This document shows, piece by piece, positions 44,201 to 51,821 of a stretch of 64,000 nt of DNA. Below the pieces are notes generated by a model. The model made no database searches. It was not told where the DNA came from and saw only the letters and a program-made list of their open reading frames with translations. Numbering within the stretch: the first letter of the stretch is position 1; each line of letters starts with the position of its first letter. The DNA is from Pseudoduganella lurida (GTDB lineage: Bacteria > Pseudomonadota > Gammaproteobacteria > Burkholderiales > Burkholderiaceae_D): the NCBI RefSeq assembly GCF_007830455.1, contig NZ_VLLB01000004.1, forward strand, positions 62,001 to 126,000, read 5' to 3'. Position numbers and translations under genes: made by a program.

Positions 44201-46270
44201 CAACGCCTGGTAGCCCTTGCTCTGCTCACCGAAGAATCCGGCAGCGGCACCGGCCATGTCTCCATAGCCGGCCAGCCGGCTCTTCGTCTCGGCCTGGTTG
44301 AGCTTGGCCAACTTCTCCGTGTACTCCTTTTCGTCGATCAGGCCGGTGAGCAGCGCTTCGGCAGCATTGCCCCGCTGCTTGGCGATCTCCGCCTGCCGCT
44401 TGCCGAAGCCGTCCATGGTGGCCGTTAGCTTGGAGACGGCATCGCCGGCCGTGCCGAAGGCCTCCTTCAGCGACTCGCCGAAGGTCTGCGCCTTGGCTGG
44501 ATCCAGGTAGGCGTTCAGCTCATCGAGCCCCTTCTTCGCCGACTCCATTTCCGCCACCTGGCCCACGGCCGCTGCGCTGCGCTGCTTGGCGGCGACGAGC
44601 TTCTCCAGCTCTTCGATTTCCTCCAGCGTCATGCCGATCGAGGAGCGCTGCGCGAGCTGCTCCTGCAGGCGCGACAGTTCCAGCGCCTCGATCTCGGCCT
44701 TCGACTTGCCGAACGTCGACGCCAGGCGCTCGTTGGCATCCGCATCCTCGACCGCTGCCGCGACCTTGTCGCGCGAAGCCTTGGCGATGTCGTCGTACAG
44801 CTTTTGCACTTCCTTGCCGGCGGCGCTGGCCCTGGTCAGCGTGTCCAGCTGCTGCAGGTTGCCGATGATCTCGGCCGCCTGCGCGTCCGTCATCTCGACC
44901 GTGCCATCGGCACGATCGCGCTGCAACTTGGCGATTTCCTTTTCGCTCTCGCTCAGCGCCCGGCCGCTGGCGACCTCCTGCTCCGCGATGGCGAGTCGTT
45001 CACGCACCGTCTTGTTCAGGGTGTCGTAGGCGCTTTTGGCCGCGCTGACGGCGGCAGCGGCAGCAGGATCCGTGCCGCCGGCCCGGTAGTCCAGTTTGCG
45101 CCGATCCGGCGAGGGATCGGCAGCTGCTTTCTTCGAGTTGCGGGCCTCCAGGCGTTTCAGGTAGGCCTGTTCCGTTTCGTTGGCCGGCTTGTTCCACAGG
45201 TCGACTAGCTGCTGGTTGGCTTCTTCGACGACCTGATTGCGCGCCGCCAGCGCGTTCTTGATTTCCGCGACAGGCGACTTGCCGCTGGCCAGCGCTTTAC
45301 CCCAGCCGGCAGGCGAGGCGTAGTCCATCATGGTGTTGGCCAGCTTGATGTCGGCCCACACGGACTTGAAGCTGCCGCCGACCGCCGACAGCAGCCGCGG
45401 AATGATTTTGGCCACGTCGACCACGCGGGCCATGCCCAAGCCGAGGTCGTCGGCCCAGCTGGCCACGTCGCCGCTTTTCAGCGTGTCGTTTTCCTTGCCA
45501 ACATCGATGATTGCGCCCAGCAGGTCGTTCATCGCCGGCAGAGCAGCGACCGTGATGTCGGTGGCCAGCTCGCGCACACCGCTTTTCATCCGGTTCATCT
45601 GGTCCTGGAACAGCGCCGCCTGCTGCGCCGATTCCTTTGTGCGGCCGGCCATCTGGTCGAAGCTGTCGGCTGCATCGTTCAGGAACGGCAACAGCTCGAC
45701 GCCGGATTTGCCAAACAGGTCGTTCATCAGGGCCGCTTTGGCGGCGCCATCCTCGTAGCCCTGCAGCTTCTTCGCCACATCGACCATCACTTCGGACGGA
45801 TCACGCAGGTTGCCGGCCGAGTCCTTGGCCGACAATCCCAGCGCCTTCAGTGCCTTGTTCGTCTTGCTCGAATCCTCATCGACGCCAGCCATCCCTTTGG
45901 CCAGCTTCGTCAGCGCCGAGTCCACGCTACCAAAGTCGTGGTCGAACTGGCCGGCCACCTGCTGCAGCTTCGACAGGCTCTCGACCGATGCGCCGGTCTT
46001 CTGGTTCAGGTCGTCCAGCGTGGCCAGGTTGTCGATCGAGCGGCTCACTGCCTCGATCGCGGCGCCCACCGTGACCATCGTGGCCGCCGTCTGCAACGCC
46101 CGCCTGGCCACGCCGTCGAAGAAGTCGGAACCGGCGCGCGAGGCCGTATCGAAATGCCGCTGGGCGCGCTGCGCAAACGCCAGCGACGCCTGGTCGGACC
46201 GGTCCAGGCCACGCGTGTACTCGGCGTATTCCAGCGCGAGCTTGACTACCAGGGAGCCCAGTGCGGACAT
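41255..46270 (-). CDS. tail tape measure protein
   Basis: 1,671 residues. It starts MSALGSLVVKLALEYAEYTRGL with GAGGT upstream. Features: an N-terminal TMP-type domain with LNQKTGASVESLSKLQQVAG, long coiled coils (about 380-650), hydrophobic segments around 690-750 (AMAAIVAGLGVAIGGSSG), a duplicated heptad-rich unit (about 1125-1239) and a DUF4214-like segment near 1484-1575 (YRTLLGRDGEAAGVDWW). The C-terminus FAVGTNYVPSDMPALIHEGE is the common end of many siphovirus tape measures. It sets tail length, about 250 nm by the usual 1.5 angstrom per residue rule, and takes part in DNA injection. Confidence 0.93.
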   Translation of the reverse strand: MSALGSLVVKLALEYAEYTRGLDRSDQASLAFAQRAQRHFDTASRAGSDFFDGVARRALQTAATMVTVGAAIEAVSRSIDNLATLDDLNQKTGASVESLSKLQQVAGQFDHDFGSVDSALTKLAKGMAGVDEDSSKTNKALKALGLSAKDSAGNLRDPSEVMVDVAKKLQGYEDGAAKAALMNDLFGKSGVELLPFLNDAADSFDQMAGRTKESAQQAALFQDQMNRMKSGVRELATDITVAALPAMNDLLGAIIDVGKENDTLKSGDVASWADDLGLGMARVVDVAKIIPRLLSAVGGSFKSVWADIKLANTMMDYASPAGWGKALASGKSPVAEIKNALAARNQVVEEANQQLVDLWNKPANETEQAYLKRLEARNSKKAAADPSPDRRKLDYRAGGTDPAAAAAVSAAKSAYDTLNKTVRERLAIAEQEVASGRALSESEKEIAKLQRDRADGTVEMTDAQAAEIIGNLQQLDTLTRASAAGKEVQKLYDDIAKASRDKVAAAVEDADANERLASTFGKSKAEIEALELSRLQEQLAQRSSIGMTLEEIEELEKLVAAKQRSAAAVGQVAEMESAKKGLDELNAYLDPAKAQTFGESLKEAFGTAGDAVSKLTATMDGFGKRQAEIAKQRGNAAEALLTGLIDEKEYTEKLAKLNQAETKSRLAGYGDMAGAAAGFFGEQSKGYQALMAVSKVFHAAELAMTLAELVPKGIAAVLNQGTGDPYSAFARMAAMAAIVAGLGVAIGGSSGSGGQSAADVQKTQGTGSVFGDSEAKSESIANSLEMLEKNSDSLIPINKGMLDALRAIEASMTGLTNLVVRVPGLTEGENLDIATGVLGKSLGGLWGKTKQTIVDSGLQFGGSVRDLQQGHGYNQYATVDTTKSSWFGLKKKTTTSTETAALSDELSSQFGLIFSNVELALEAAADSLGIGAGHVNAVLDGLKIDTTKLSLKGLSGDELTDALNAVISKAMDDMSQAVFPDLDAFRKVGEGYTETVVRLASDYSRLDAALASTGGSFGAVGLSSLQARERLIALAGGIDQFESQTASFAENYLTEQQRLAPVQKYVTEQLAAMGLASVTTRDQFRDVTLGIDKTTEAGAKQYTALMALEAAFAAVTPATNEAKDATELLADRKKLEGQIYDMTHTAEEALTRQRAEELAAMDASLQPLQERIYALQDEEAAQAKVAALAASRGQLESQIFDLTHTAAESLARQRGIELAAMDASLRPLQERIYSLQDEKTAAEAASKATAEAAQAAADAISKATEALKSNVTDALTAVQRAVQGQKDTITKAFQESMDALEKRIDGVNASISNMTSLSSALHSALDGMPIAGQEQSSRAAAQAQIAAALAIAKAGGPLPQADALEKALTTVRADASAQFSSYLDYQRDQYRTVNDIAALGELTDSQLSTEEQMLKALEDQKEHAQAAYDAEVDRLDGILEAAQKEVDVLNGIHTGVLSIPEALAALSRVIAEAMANPTLSVPSKVAGAYQQYLGRDASAGEISYWQGQAGAGVNVVDAINKSNEAKIQDLYRTLLGRDGEAAGVDWWEKALASGQSLDDIKAGFMGSDEYKKLHPFAVGTNYVPSDMPALIHEGERIIPAGDNRELMARLRAPGVDNSALLDELRLLRIEVSELRTAASKTADNTNATSKLLVRVSRNGDRLVTQDIKELA
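42555..42895 (-). repeat. internal tandem duplication in the tape measure gene
   Basis: Two adjacent units of roughly 180 bases encode nearly the same peptide: LAAMDASLQPLQERIYALQDE and LAAMDASLRPLQERIYSLQDE, each preceded by a DxTHTAxExLxRQR segment. The DNA is also clearly similar between units, so this is a fairly recent duplication. Such units alter tail length in fixed steps. Confidence 0.7.
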
Positions 46271-46313
46271 ACATCACCTCGAAAAAGATAAGGCCCGCTG
46301 CAGCGGGCCGGTA

Positions 46314-47011
46314 TTACGTCGTGTCGTTCAGCAGCGGCAGCGCCGCGCGCTCCATCGTCTGCAGGTCACGGAACGTCTGTGGCCAGTCAGCACGCGGCAC
46401 CCGCTCCAGCCGGAGCGCCACTTCGACCGCGCCATAGTCGAGCCCCTGGTAGTGCACGCCGGCCATGCCGATGTGCATGCGCCATTGCGTAGCCAGGCCG
46501 ACGAAGAGCGACACGGTGCGCCAGTTCTCTTCCCACACTTGGAAGTCGATGACGGCGGGCTGGACCGGCGCCTCTGCGGCGGCGATCACTTCCGCCGGCG
46601 CACCGAACGCACGCAGCTGGTCGACGATGTCGCTATCGAACTTGCTGACGCTCGGCCGCTCGCCGGCCCAGAAGCGGGCCGCCGCGATCAGTTTTTTTGC
46701 TTGGCCGTCTGCACCGAGGACCAGAACGTTTCGATCAGCGCGAACATCGCCTGCGGGATCGCCAGCACGGCTTCGCGCGTGGCTTCGTTGAACGGCACGG
46801 CATTGTTGTCTTCGTCGACCAGGCCGTCCCAGCCAACCAGCACGGCGCGGATCACGTCGCGTTGCGGTTCCTTGCGCAGCTCGTCGAGCTTCTCCAGGTC
46901 GCAGCGCTTGAATTCCGCGGTGAAGTCGGACTTGTCGATCTTGCCGCTCTCGGCAGGAATCTCGACGTGGATCTTGATGCGGTAGGTTGCGGACAGGGCG
47001 ATTTTGAACAT
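46314..47011 (-). CDS. tail assembly chaperone fusion (GT-like) made by -1 frameshift
   Basis: The reading frame starting at 47,011 meets a stop at 46,688, but the -1 frame continues with KKLIAAARFWAGERPSV to a stop at 46,314. Slipping at the heptamer A AAA AAC (46,697-46,691) joins them into a 232-residue protein. The downstream part (VWEENWRTVSLFVGLATQWRMH, GVHYQGLDYGAVEVAL) resembles DUF1799 phage proteins and has no ribosome-binding site of its own. This matches the G/GT arrangement of siphoviruses, in which the T part binds the tape measure and G recruits tail tube subunits. Confidence 0.85.
46688..47011 (-). CDS. tail assembly chaperone (G-like), short product
   Basis: 107 residues, from ATG 47,011 with GGAG five bases upstream. 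The sequence FKIALSATYRIKIHVEIP... and an EKLDELRKEPQRDVIRAVLVGWDGLVDEDN segment match small tail chaperones encoded between tail tube and tape measure. The stop follows directly on the slippery heptamer. Most ribosomes should terminate here, giving an excess of the short form over the fusion. Confidence 0.85.
   Translation of the reverse strand: MFKIALSATYRIKIHVEIPAESGKIDKSDFTAEFKRCDLEKLDELRKEPQRDVIRAVLVGWDGLVDEDNNAVPFNEATREAVLAIPQAMFALIETFWSSVQTAKQKN
46691..46697 (-). promoter_or_regulatory. programmed -1 ribosomal frameshift site
   Basis: On the minus strand the zero frame reads CAA AAA AAC TGA: a canonical X XXY YYZ heptamer (A AAA AAC) with the stop as the next codon. Re-pairing in the -1 frame gives AAA AAA CTG and opens the downstream T frame. 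Confidence 0.85.
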
Positions 47012-47030
47012 GAGTACTCCAAATAGCAGA

Positions 47031-47050
47031 AGGCCCGCACACGGCGGGCC
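47031..47050 (-). terminator. intercistronic hairpin after the tail tube gene
   Basis: On the minus strand GGCCCGC, a 5-base loop and GCGGGCC form a GC-only stem followed by TTCTGC. The U-tract is weak, so partial termination or mRNA stabilisation is more likely. Similar GGCCCGC hairpins lie at 46,292-46,309 and 48,199-48,217. Confidence 0.45.
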
Positions 47051-47077
47051 AGGGGTTGTGTGAAAGCCGGGCGCCGA

Positions 47078-48010
47078 TCAGCGCACGGTCAGGATGAATT
47101 CGTCGTTGCCCAGGTCGGGCTGCACGTCGAGCTTCGTGGTCAGCATGGCGATGCCGTCGCTGTCGGAGAACGACGGGTCCATCACCTGCACCTTCGGGCA
47201 AGCGATCTCGACGATGTTGCCAGCCGTCTTGCCGTGCGTGACGGCCAGCGGGCCCAGCGTGCCCTTGGCGATCGTCGTGTACCAGTCCTTCGTGGCGACG
47301 TCTTCCAGCTCCATCGCGATCGAGCCGGTCGGCTGGCGGTCGGTAATCTGGACGCCTTCGTAGCCGACCAGGTTGCGATAGGTCAGCGTATTGGCGATGT
47401 CGATGCTGAAGCTCTGCACCTTGCCCGCGAAGCCGTGCAGCGCGATGGTAGGCGTGTTCGCCGCATTGACTGCGACAGGATCCTTGAAGCCGGCGTAGCT
47501 GACGTTGGTCGGCAGCGCCACGTCCGTGGGCGTGCTGTACAGGCCAGTGAACTTGAACTTCATCACCGGGATGCCCTTGGCATTGAGCTCGAAGCTGACG
47601 GTGCCCTGCGCATCGGTCATCTTGAACAGCACACCGTCCAGGATGTAGTGCAGCGTGCCACACTCCATGTTGTTCGTCACCGGCGCGTACTTCACGCTGG
47701 CGCCCGCCGTGATCGTTTCCGCGAACGCGCAGGCGCGCAGCAGCGTTCCGTAGGCCGGCACCGTGCCAGCAGCGCCTGCACCGGCCAGCTCGACATCGAA
47801 CGAGATCTCGGCATGTACCGCCACCTGCACGCTGCCCATGTTGCCCAGGTACGGCTTGATGTTGTTGCGCTTGGCGAACTCGGCCGAGACGGGCTGTGCC
47901 GAGATGTTCTGCGCCATGATGGCGTTGGCGGCCGCGGTTGGCGCAGCGGGCACGCCGGCGGAGGCCTGCAGTGCGAACAGCACCACGGCATTTCGCATTT
48001 TCTTACTCAT
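47078..48010 (-). CDS. phage major tail tube protein
   Basis: 310 residues. Its length, beta-rich composition and position upstream of the tail chaperones mark it as the tail tube subunit. Segments such as AEISFDVELAGAGAAGTVPAYG and VKYAPVTNNMECGTLHYILDG are typical of the long form found in Burkholderiales siphophages, with a C-terminal domain (about 215-310) following the tube fold. The ATG overlaps the upstream gene's stop. The short hydrophobic start (RNAVVLFALQASAG) is not a convincing signal peptide. Confidence 0.85.
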   Translation of the reverse strand: MSKKMRNAVVLFALQASAGVPAAPTAAANAIMAQNISAQPVSAEFAKRNNIKPYLGNMGSVQVAVHAEISFDVELAGAGAAGTVPAYGTLLRACAFAETITAGASVKYAPVTNNMECGTLHYILDGVLFKMTDAQGTVSFELNAKGIPVMKFKFTGLYSTPTDVALPTNVSYAGFKDPVAVNAANTPTIALHGFAGKVQSFSIDIANTLTYRNLVGYEGVQITDRQPTGSIAMELEDVATKDWYTTIAKGTLGPLAVTHGKTAGNIVEIACPKVQVMDPSFSDSDGIAMLTTKLDVQPDLGNDEFILTVR

Positions 48011-48191
48011 CGTTCACCTGCCCTTCTGCTGGTTGTTCGACTGGTTTGTCCGCCGGCGTGCGCTTGCCGCTCGCCGGATCGTAGATGAAACTGCCGCCCA
48101 GGCCCGTGAACTCGTCACGCGCCAGGACGGCTTGTTCGACGGCTGCCGGTGCGGCCTCCGCATTGCTGGTTTTCTTCAACTGGTCCCCCAA
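48003..48191 (-). CDS. small phage hypothetical protein before the tail tube gene
   Basis: 62 residues with a TTG start at 48,191 and the sequence EFTGLGGSFIYDPASGKRTPA, a small polar protein of the kind that often precedes tail tube genes. The start is uncertain: a second TTG at 48,179 has GGGGGA upstream and no ATG is available. It ends inside the tail tube ATG (ATGA). Function unknown. Confidence 0.6.
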   Translation of the reverse strand: MGDQLKKTSNAEAAPAAVEQAVLARDEFTGLGGSFIYDPASGKRTPADKPVEQPAEGQVNDE

Positions 48192-48198
48192 ACGAAAA

Positions 48199-48217
48199 GG
48201 CCCGCACAGGGCGGGCC
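48199..48217 (-). terminator. intercistronic hairpin after the tail terminator gene
   Basis: On the minus strand GGCCCGC, loop CCTGT and GCGGGCC are followed by TTTTCG. It lies 20 bases after the stop of the 117-residue gene and just ahead of the next start. It is probably a partial terminator separating head/connector from tail transcription. Confidence 0.55.
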
Positions 48218-48236
48218 GGATTGATGTGATGTGCTG

Positions 48237-48590
48237 CTATCGCCGGATGCGTACCCGGAAGTTCTGCACGTACGCGAACACGTCCGCCTCGCCCTGGTAG
48301 TCGGCGTCCCCGGCGAACTCGTCGCCCAGGAAGCCGTCCAGCGCACTGACTGCGGCCAGCACCTGGCCAGCCAGCACCTCGATCTCTTCCTGGCTGCGCG
48401 AGAACGTCATCACGACGATGTCGCACTGGTTGTAGCCACCGCCCATCACCCAGCCGGGTTCAGGATCGATGTTGACCTCGAAGACCAGGGCGGGCCAGGT
48501 CGGCTCGTCGGGCAGCTCGACGGCGTACGTGTTCGGCAAGACGGCCGACAGCGCCTCGTAGATGCGCTGCTTGATGGTTGGCGTACTCAT
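48237..48590 (-). CDS. phage tail terminator/minor tail protein (DUF3168-like)
   Basis: 117 residues starting MSTPTIKQRIYEALSAVLP. The pattern of an N-terminal helix, LPDEPTWPALVFEVN and DIVVMTFSRSQEEIEVLAGQVLAAV followed by a short beta end fits the small tail-completion proteins of lambda gpU/DUF3168 type. It overlaps the upstream gene by 4 bases and precedes the tail tube gene in the expected order. It should cap the tail tube at the head-proximal end. Confidence 0.72.
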   Translation of the reverse strand: MSTPTIKQRIYEALSAVLPNTYAVELPDEPTWPALVFEVNIDPEPGWVMGGGYNQCDIVVMTFSRSQEEIEVLAGQVLAAVSALDGFLGDEFAGDADYQGEADVFAYVQNFRVRIRR

Positions 48591-49102
48591 TGCCCGTTTG
48601 CCTTTCTGATCGCCGCGGCAAGCCGCGTTGCCATCGCCTCGACGGCTTCGGCGCGTTTGTTGTCCAGCGCTGGCGCAATGTACGGCGTCGCTTCAACCCG
48701 GCTTTTGACACCGCGCCGCCGCTTGCCGTCGCCGTGGTACACGTTGCGGCCCTTCTCCAGGAACCACCAGTAGAACGGATCGTCGACGACAGCGCTGATC
48801 ACGCGACCGTTCTTTGCCACGACCAGCTGGCGCGCCGCATTGCGGCCCATGTGGCGGCCGTGACGCACGCCCAGGTTGTACTGCGTGAGACCATCCGGCG
48901 TGCGTTCGCGCTTGATCACGATGTTCTTGATCAGCGCGCCGGTCATCTTGAGGCCCTGTCGCTGCGCCAGCGAGCGCGATTCCTTGCGGATCACGCCGCC
49001 ACCGCTAGCCACCATGAGGCGGGAGGTGCGCAACCGCATGTCCTCCTTCACGGCGCCGAAGGCGGTGCGCAGCTCGCCCAGCCCCTCCATGCGCGCCGAC
49101 AT
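48587..49102 (-). CDS. HK97 gp10-like tail completion protein
   Basis: 171 residues from ATG 49,102 (MSARMEGLGELRTAFGAV). The sequence shows the gp10 family pattern: an N-terminal helix LGELRTAFGAVKEDM, a basic central part (LGVRHGRHMGRNAARQL), FYWWFLEKGRN and ATPYIAPALDNKRAEAVEAM at the C-terminus. Overlaps with the head closure gene (upstream) and the tail terminator gene (downstream) are 1 and 4 bases, so all are coupled. It acts at the head-tail joint. Confidence 0.82.
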   Translation of the reverse strand: MSARMEGLGELRTAFGAVKEDMRLRTSRLMVASGGGVIRKESRSLAQRQGLKMTGALIKNIVIKRERTPDGLTQYNLGVRHGRHMGRNAARQLVVAKNGRVISAVVDDPFYWWFLEKGRNVYHGDGKRRRGVKSRVEATPYIAPALDNKRAEAVEAMATRLAAAIRKANGQ

Positions 49103-49446
49103 CAGCGCGCCCCGGTCGGGATGGCCTTGCACGTGAGGAGCATCGTGCGGTTGGCCTGCCGCTCGTTGTCGACGTGCTCGATGCGGTACACCTCATCCCG
49201 GAACACGACCCGCATGCGATCGTTGACGCCAGCCAGGTAGCGGATCCTGACCGGTAGCGCCGGGATAGATTCATCACCCCCTTTCTCAGTTTGTTTGACA
49301 CGGCCGCCAGTCGATGCGCCGGGGTCGGCCCAAACGGTGCTGAACGGCTCCCAGCTGGTCGTCTTGCCGCCGGAGCGGTCCTTGCCCTGGACCGAGTGCT
49401 CGATGCGGATGCGGTGCTTCAGGCGCTTTGCCAACGGAATCGTCAT
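49102..49446 (-). CDS. phage head closure protein (head-tail adaptor)
   Basis: 114 residues from ATG 49,446 (MTIPLAKRLKHRIRIEH). Features of the SPP1 gp16-type/HK97 adaptor family: a basic start, GKTTSWEPFSTVWADPG, and a beta-rich domain with IRYLAGVNDRMRVVFRDEVYRIEHVDNERQANRTMLLTC split over strands. The start lies in the stop of the connector gene (ATGA). An upstream in-frame extension lies entirely within the connector gene and is rejected. It seals the portal-connector channel. Confidence 0.82.
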   Translation of the reverse strand: MTIPLAKRLKHRIRIEHSVQGKDRSGGKTTSWEPFSTVWADPGASTGGRVKQTEKGGDESIPALPVRIRYLAGVNDRMRVVFRDEVYRIEHVDNERQANRTMLLTCKAIPTGAR

Positions 49447-50003
49447 GCGAAGCTCCGGTAGGGATCGAGCAGGCTGTCCAGGTAGCTCGTCTGCACAGTG
49501 ACTTTCTCGCCACCGGCGGCCGGATCGTATTGCTCGACCAGCTTGGCCAGAATGTACAGCCGGAGGTCGTCCGGCGTGGCGTCCGGGCTGTCGCCATAGC
49601 CACACTCCACAGTGATGCGCACGGCCTCCTCATCTGAGAAGGTCGCCGGCCAGGCACGGCCACGCGCAGGCTTGAGCAGCGTGGTGTACTCGTCTGGCAC
49701 GGTCAAGCGTACCGTGGACAACGACAGCGCTTGCTCGTCGCCAGCTTCGTCAACGTAGTCGATCGACACCACCCGTAACACAGGATGCGGCAGTGCGATC
49801 ACTGCCGGGAAGCCCGGCAAAGTGCCTACCCACGTCTGTCGCATCAACGACTGGCCGATCTGCTTTTCGAGATGGGCGACGATCCCTTTTAGCCATCCTG
49901 TTATTGCCTCGTCGCTGTCCGGACCGTCGATGCCGAGGTTTGCAGCCGCCTGGCGCAGATGAACCGGCATCGCTGCAGGCGCGGCCGTTCGGATGAATTT
50001 CAT
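49443..50003 (-). CDS. head-tail connector protein (gp6-like)
   Basis: 186 residues from ATG 50,003, which has GGAGG five bases upstream. Two early helices (PAAMPVHLRQAAANLGI; SDEAITGWLKGIVAHLEKQ) and FSDEEAVRITVECGYGD with a late LRLYILAKLVEQYDPA match the gp6/DUF3199-type connectors that dock below the portal. It lies 15 bases after the 600-residue propeller-like gene, which is unexpectedly placed between this gene and the capsid gene. Confidence 0.82.
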   Translation of the reverse strand: MKFIRTAAPAAMPVHLRQAAANLGIDGPDSDEAITGWLKGIVAHLEKQIGQSLMRQTWVGTLPGFPAVIALPHPVLRVVSIDYVDEAGDEQALSLSTVRLTVPDEYTTLLKPARGRAWPATFSDEEAVRITVECGYGDSPDATPDDLRLYILAKLVEQYDPAAGGEKVTVQTSYLDSLLDPYRSFA

Positions 50004-50018
50004 GGTGACCTCCACCAG

Positions 50019-51821
50019 TTAAGCTGATTCGAGCACGTATGCGGCCGCTGCGCGATCGCCCAGCGTCAGACAGATAGACGTCGATTTCGCACTCACGAAG
50101 GGGGCGACCGTCGTCATGGCCGGATCGAATACCGCCGCTTTTTTGTTCATTGCACCAATCCACACGCGACCCTGGTTGTCCATGAAGAACGACGACGGCG
50201 TCGAAGTGTTGCTCGGATCCCGGTAGTTCTTAAGCTTGGCGATCACCTGCCATGATCCCGTTTCCGGGTTCGCGGACCAGACGTCGATGTAGGGATAGCT
50301 TGCATACTCGGCCGCATTCGTGGGATTGCGAAACGTCAGCATCAGCACGCCCACCGTACTGTTCTGCAGACCCATGATAGGCGGCACGCTTGGCGTGCGT
50401 GGGATCACGCCCATGTCGAGGAAATACTCCAGGGTGCGCGGCAGACGCATGCCGACAAACGCAATGCTCGTCGGGTCACCTTCTTCGCGATCGGCGTCCG
50501 GCATGCCGAAGATATAGTCGCCAGTGAAGAACAGATCCGTCACGCGTTGAAGCTCGGTGCCGAAATTGATACGGAAACCTGGCTTGCTGCCAACCTCGGA
50601 GAACGGCGTATTCGCTGGCAGCTTTGGTGATTTACCGTCGTACGCGATGATGGCATTTTCATCCCCATGGTCGCCGGTCATGAAATAGATCCATTTCGAG
50701 TATGGATCTTGGGTCACACCATGAAAATGGTCCATGAAGTGCTTGCCGTCCCCGCCCGTATTGAACTCCATCACGACCTCCCAGGTCGTGCCTTGGTCGA
50801 CGGAGCGATATGCCATGCACTGGTCGGCACCTGCGCCGGGTGAACCACCGATCCGCCCCGATGCGGTGCTGTACTCGCAGAAGTAATAGTGCGTCTGGTT
50901 GCCGACCTTCGCTTCCAGGAACGAGCGCGACGACAGCGCCTTGATCTTCGGCGTGTGCACGCCGCCCACCTGCGGGTAGCGCCCGATATCGATACAGGCT
51001 CGCTTGTTACTGTAGGCGGCATCACTACCGACCGTAAAGGTACCGGCCTTCGCGCGGTACAGGAAATTGACGTCTGCCACGCCGTCGACGTTCGAGGCCA
51101 CCGCAAAGAACACGTCGCCGTTGCTCGTGATCCAAGCGTTGCCGATTGCGCCCGCTGCGCCTGAAACCGTCTTGGCGCCATCGGCCGACAACAGCGCATT
51201 GTTTGCTGCATTGTCGCAGCGGGTGTTTAGCAAGGCTGTGATTGAGCCGCCTGTCACACTTGCCGTGTAGCCGTTCTCCGCGACTGGCATGACATAGTTG
51301 AGCGGATCGCCGACGATCAGCGCGAGCGCCGAAGAGCCGACACTGTTTACACCGGCTTTCGCTCCAGGGAAGGAGTCGAAGGTCAGGAAAGCGCCGGCAT
51401 TCGGTGTGCCGGGTGGGAACTGTCCCAGCACGCCGATCTGGCACATTTTCGCTGTCGCCACCCCCTTGCGCGGCAGCTGCAGCGACGTCGCGACACCATC
51501 GACCAGATTGCCCGCCACCGTGTCGCGCTCTGCCCGAAACGCGACCTTCACTTCGCCGCCCTCCAGAGCGCTGCGCCGAAGACGGATCACATCGGCTGCC
51601 ATGTTCAACGGCAATTCCACGCTGCATGTGCCATCGAGGCGTTGCCATGCGTTGGCGTTCACCTTGTATTCGACAACGACCCCCTGGTGCAGATTGGCCA
51701 GCGAGATCCGCGACGTCTGCGCACGCAGCGTGATCAAACCTCCAGCACTGCCGGGGCCATCGCTGACGGCCAGGGTCACTGCCGCGACCTCGACCTTCGT
51801 TGCAATAGACGGGTCTGCCAT
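50019..51821 (-). CDS. phage structural protein with sialidase/propeller-like repeats
   Basis: 600 residues, ATG 51,821 overlapping the preceding stop (TGATG). The N-terminal 100 residues are beta-rich (LITLRAQTSRISLANLHQG). The remainder has the look of a beta-propeller: YRSVDQGTTWEVVMEF resembles an Asp-box, with WIYFMTGDHGDENAIIAYDG, IDVWSANPETGSWQVIAKL and SSFFMDNQGRVWIGAMNKK as further blades. No catalytic residues are assigned. Sitting between capsid and connector genes it might be a head decoration or head fibre that binds glycans. Inference from fold pattern and position. Confidence 0.7.
   Translation of the reverse strand: MADPSIATKVEVAAVTLAVSDGPGSAGGLITLRAQTSRISLANLHQGVVVEYKVNANAWQRLDGTCSVELPLNMAADVIRLRRSALEGGEVKVAFRAERDTVAGNLVDGVATSLQLPRKGVATAKMCQIGVLGQFPPGTPNAGAFLTFDSFPGAKAGVNSVGSSALALIVGDPLNYVMPVAENGYTASVTGGSITALLNTRCDNAANNALLSADGAKTVSGAAGAIGNAWITSNGDVFFAVASNVDGVADVNFLYRAKAGTFTVGSDAAYSNKRACIDIGRYPQVGGVHTPKIKALSSRSFLEAKVGNQTHYYFCEYSTASGRIGGSPGAGADQCMAYRSVDQGTTWEVVMEFNTGGDGKHFMDHFHGVTQDPYSKWIYFMTGDHGDENAIIAYDGKSPKLPANTPFSEVGSKPGFRINFGTELQRVTDLFFTGDYIFGMPDADREEGDPTSIAFVGMRLPRTLEYFLDMGVIPRTPSVPPIMGLQNSTVGVLMLTFRNPTNAAEYASYPYIDVWSANPETGSWQVIAKLKNYRDPSNTSTPSSFFMDNQGRVWIGAMNKKAAVFDPAMTTVAPFVSAKSTSICLTLGDRAAAAYVLESA

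Noticed and set aside
46292..46309. Perfect GGCCCGCTGCAGCGGGCC palindrome as a protein-binding site
   Set aside because: It lies in the short gap after the tail chaperone fusion and resembles the other intercistronic GGCCCGC hairpins; an RNA hairpin is the simpler reading.
46692..47663. Long minus-strand open frame running from the tail chaperone T region back through the G gene into the tail tube gene
   Set aside because: Only its end (after 46,691) is real coding sequence; the earlier part is an Arg/Gln-rich antiphase reading of the tail tube and G genes. It is replaced here by the frameshift fusion.
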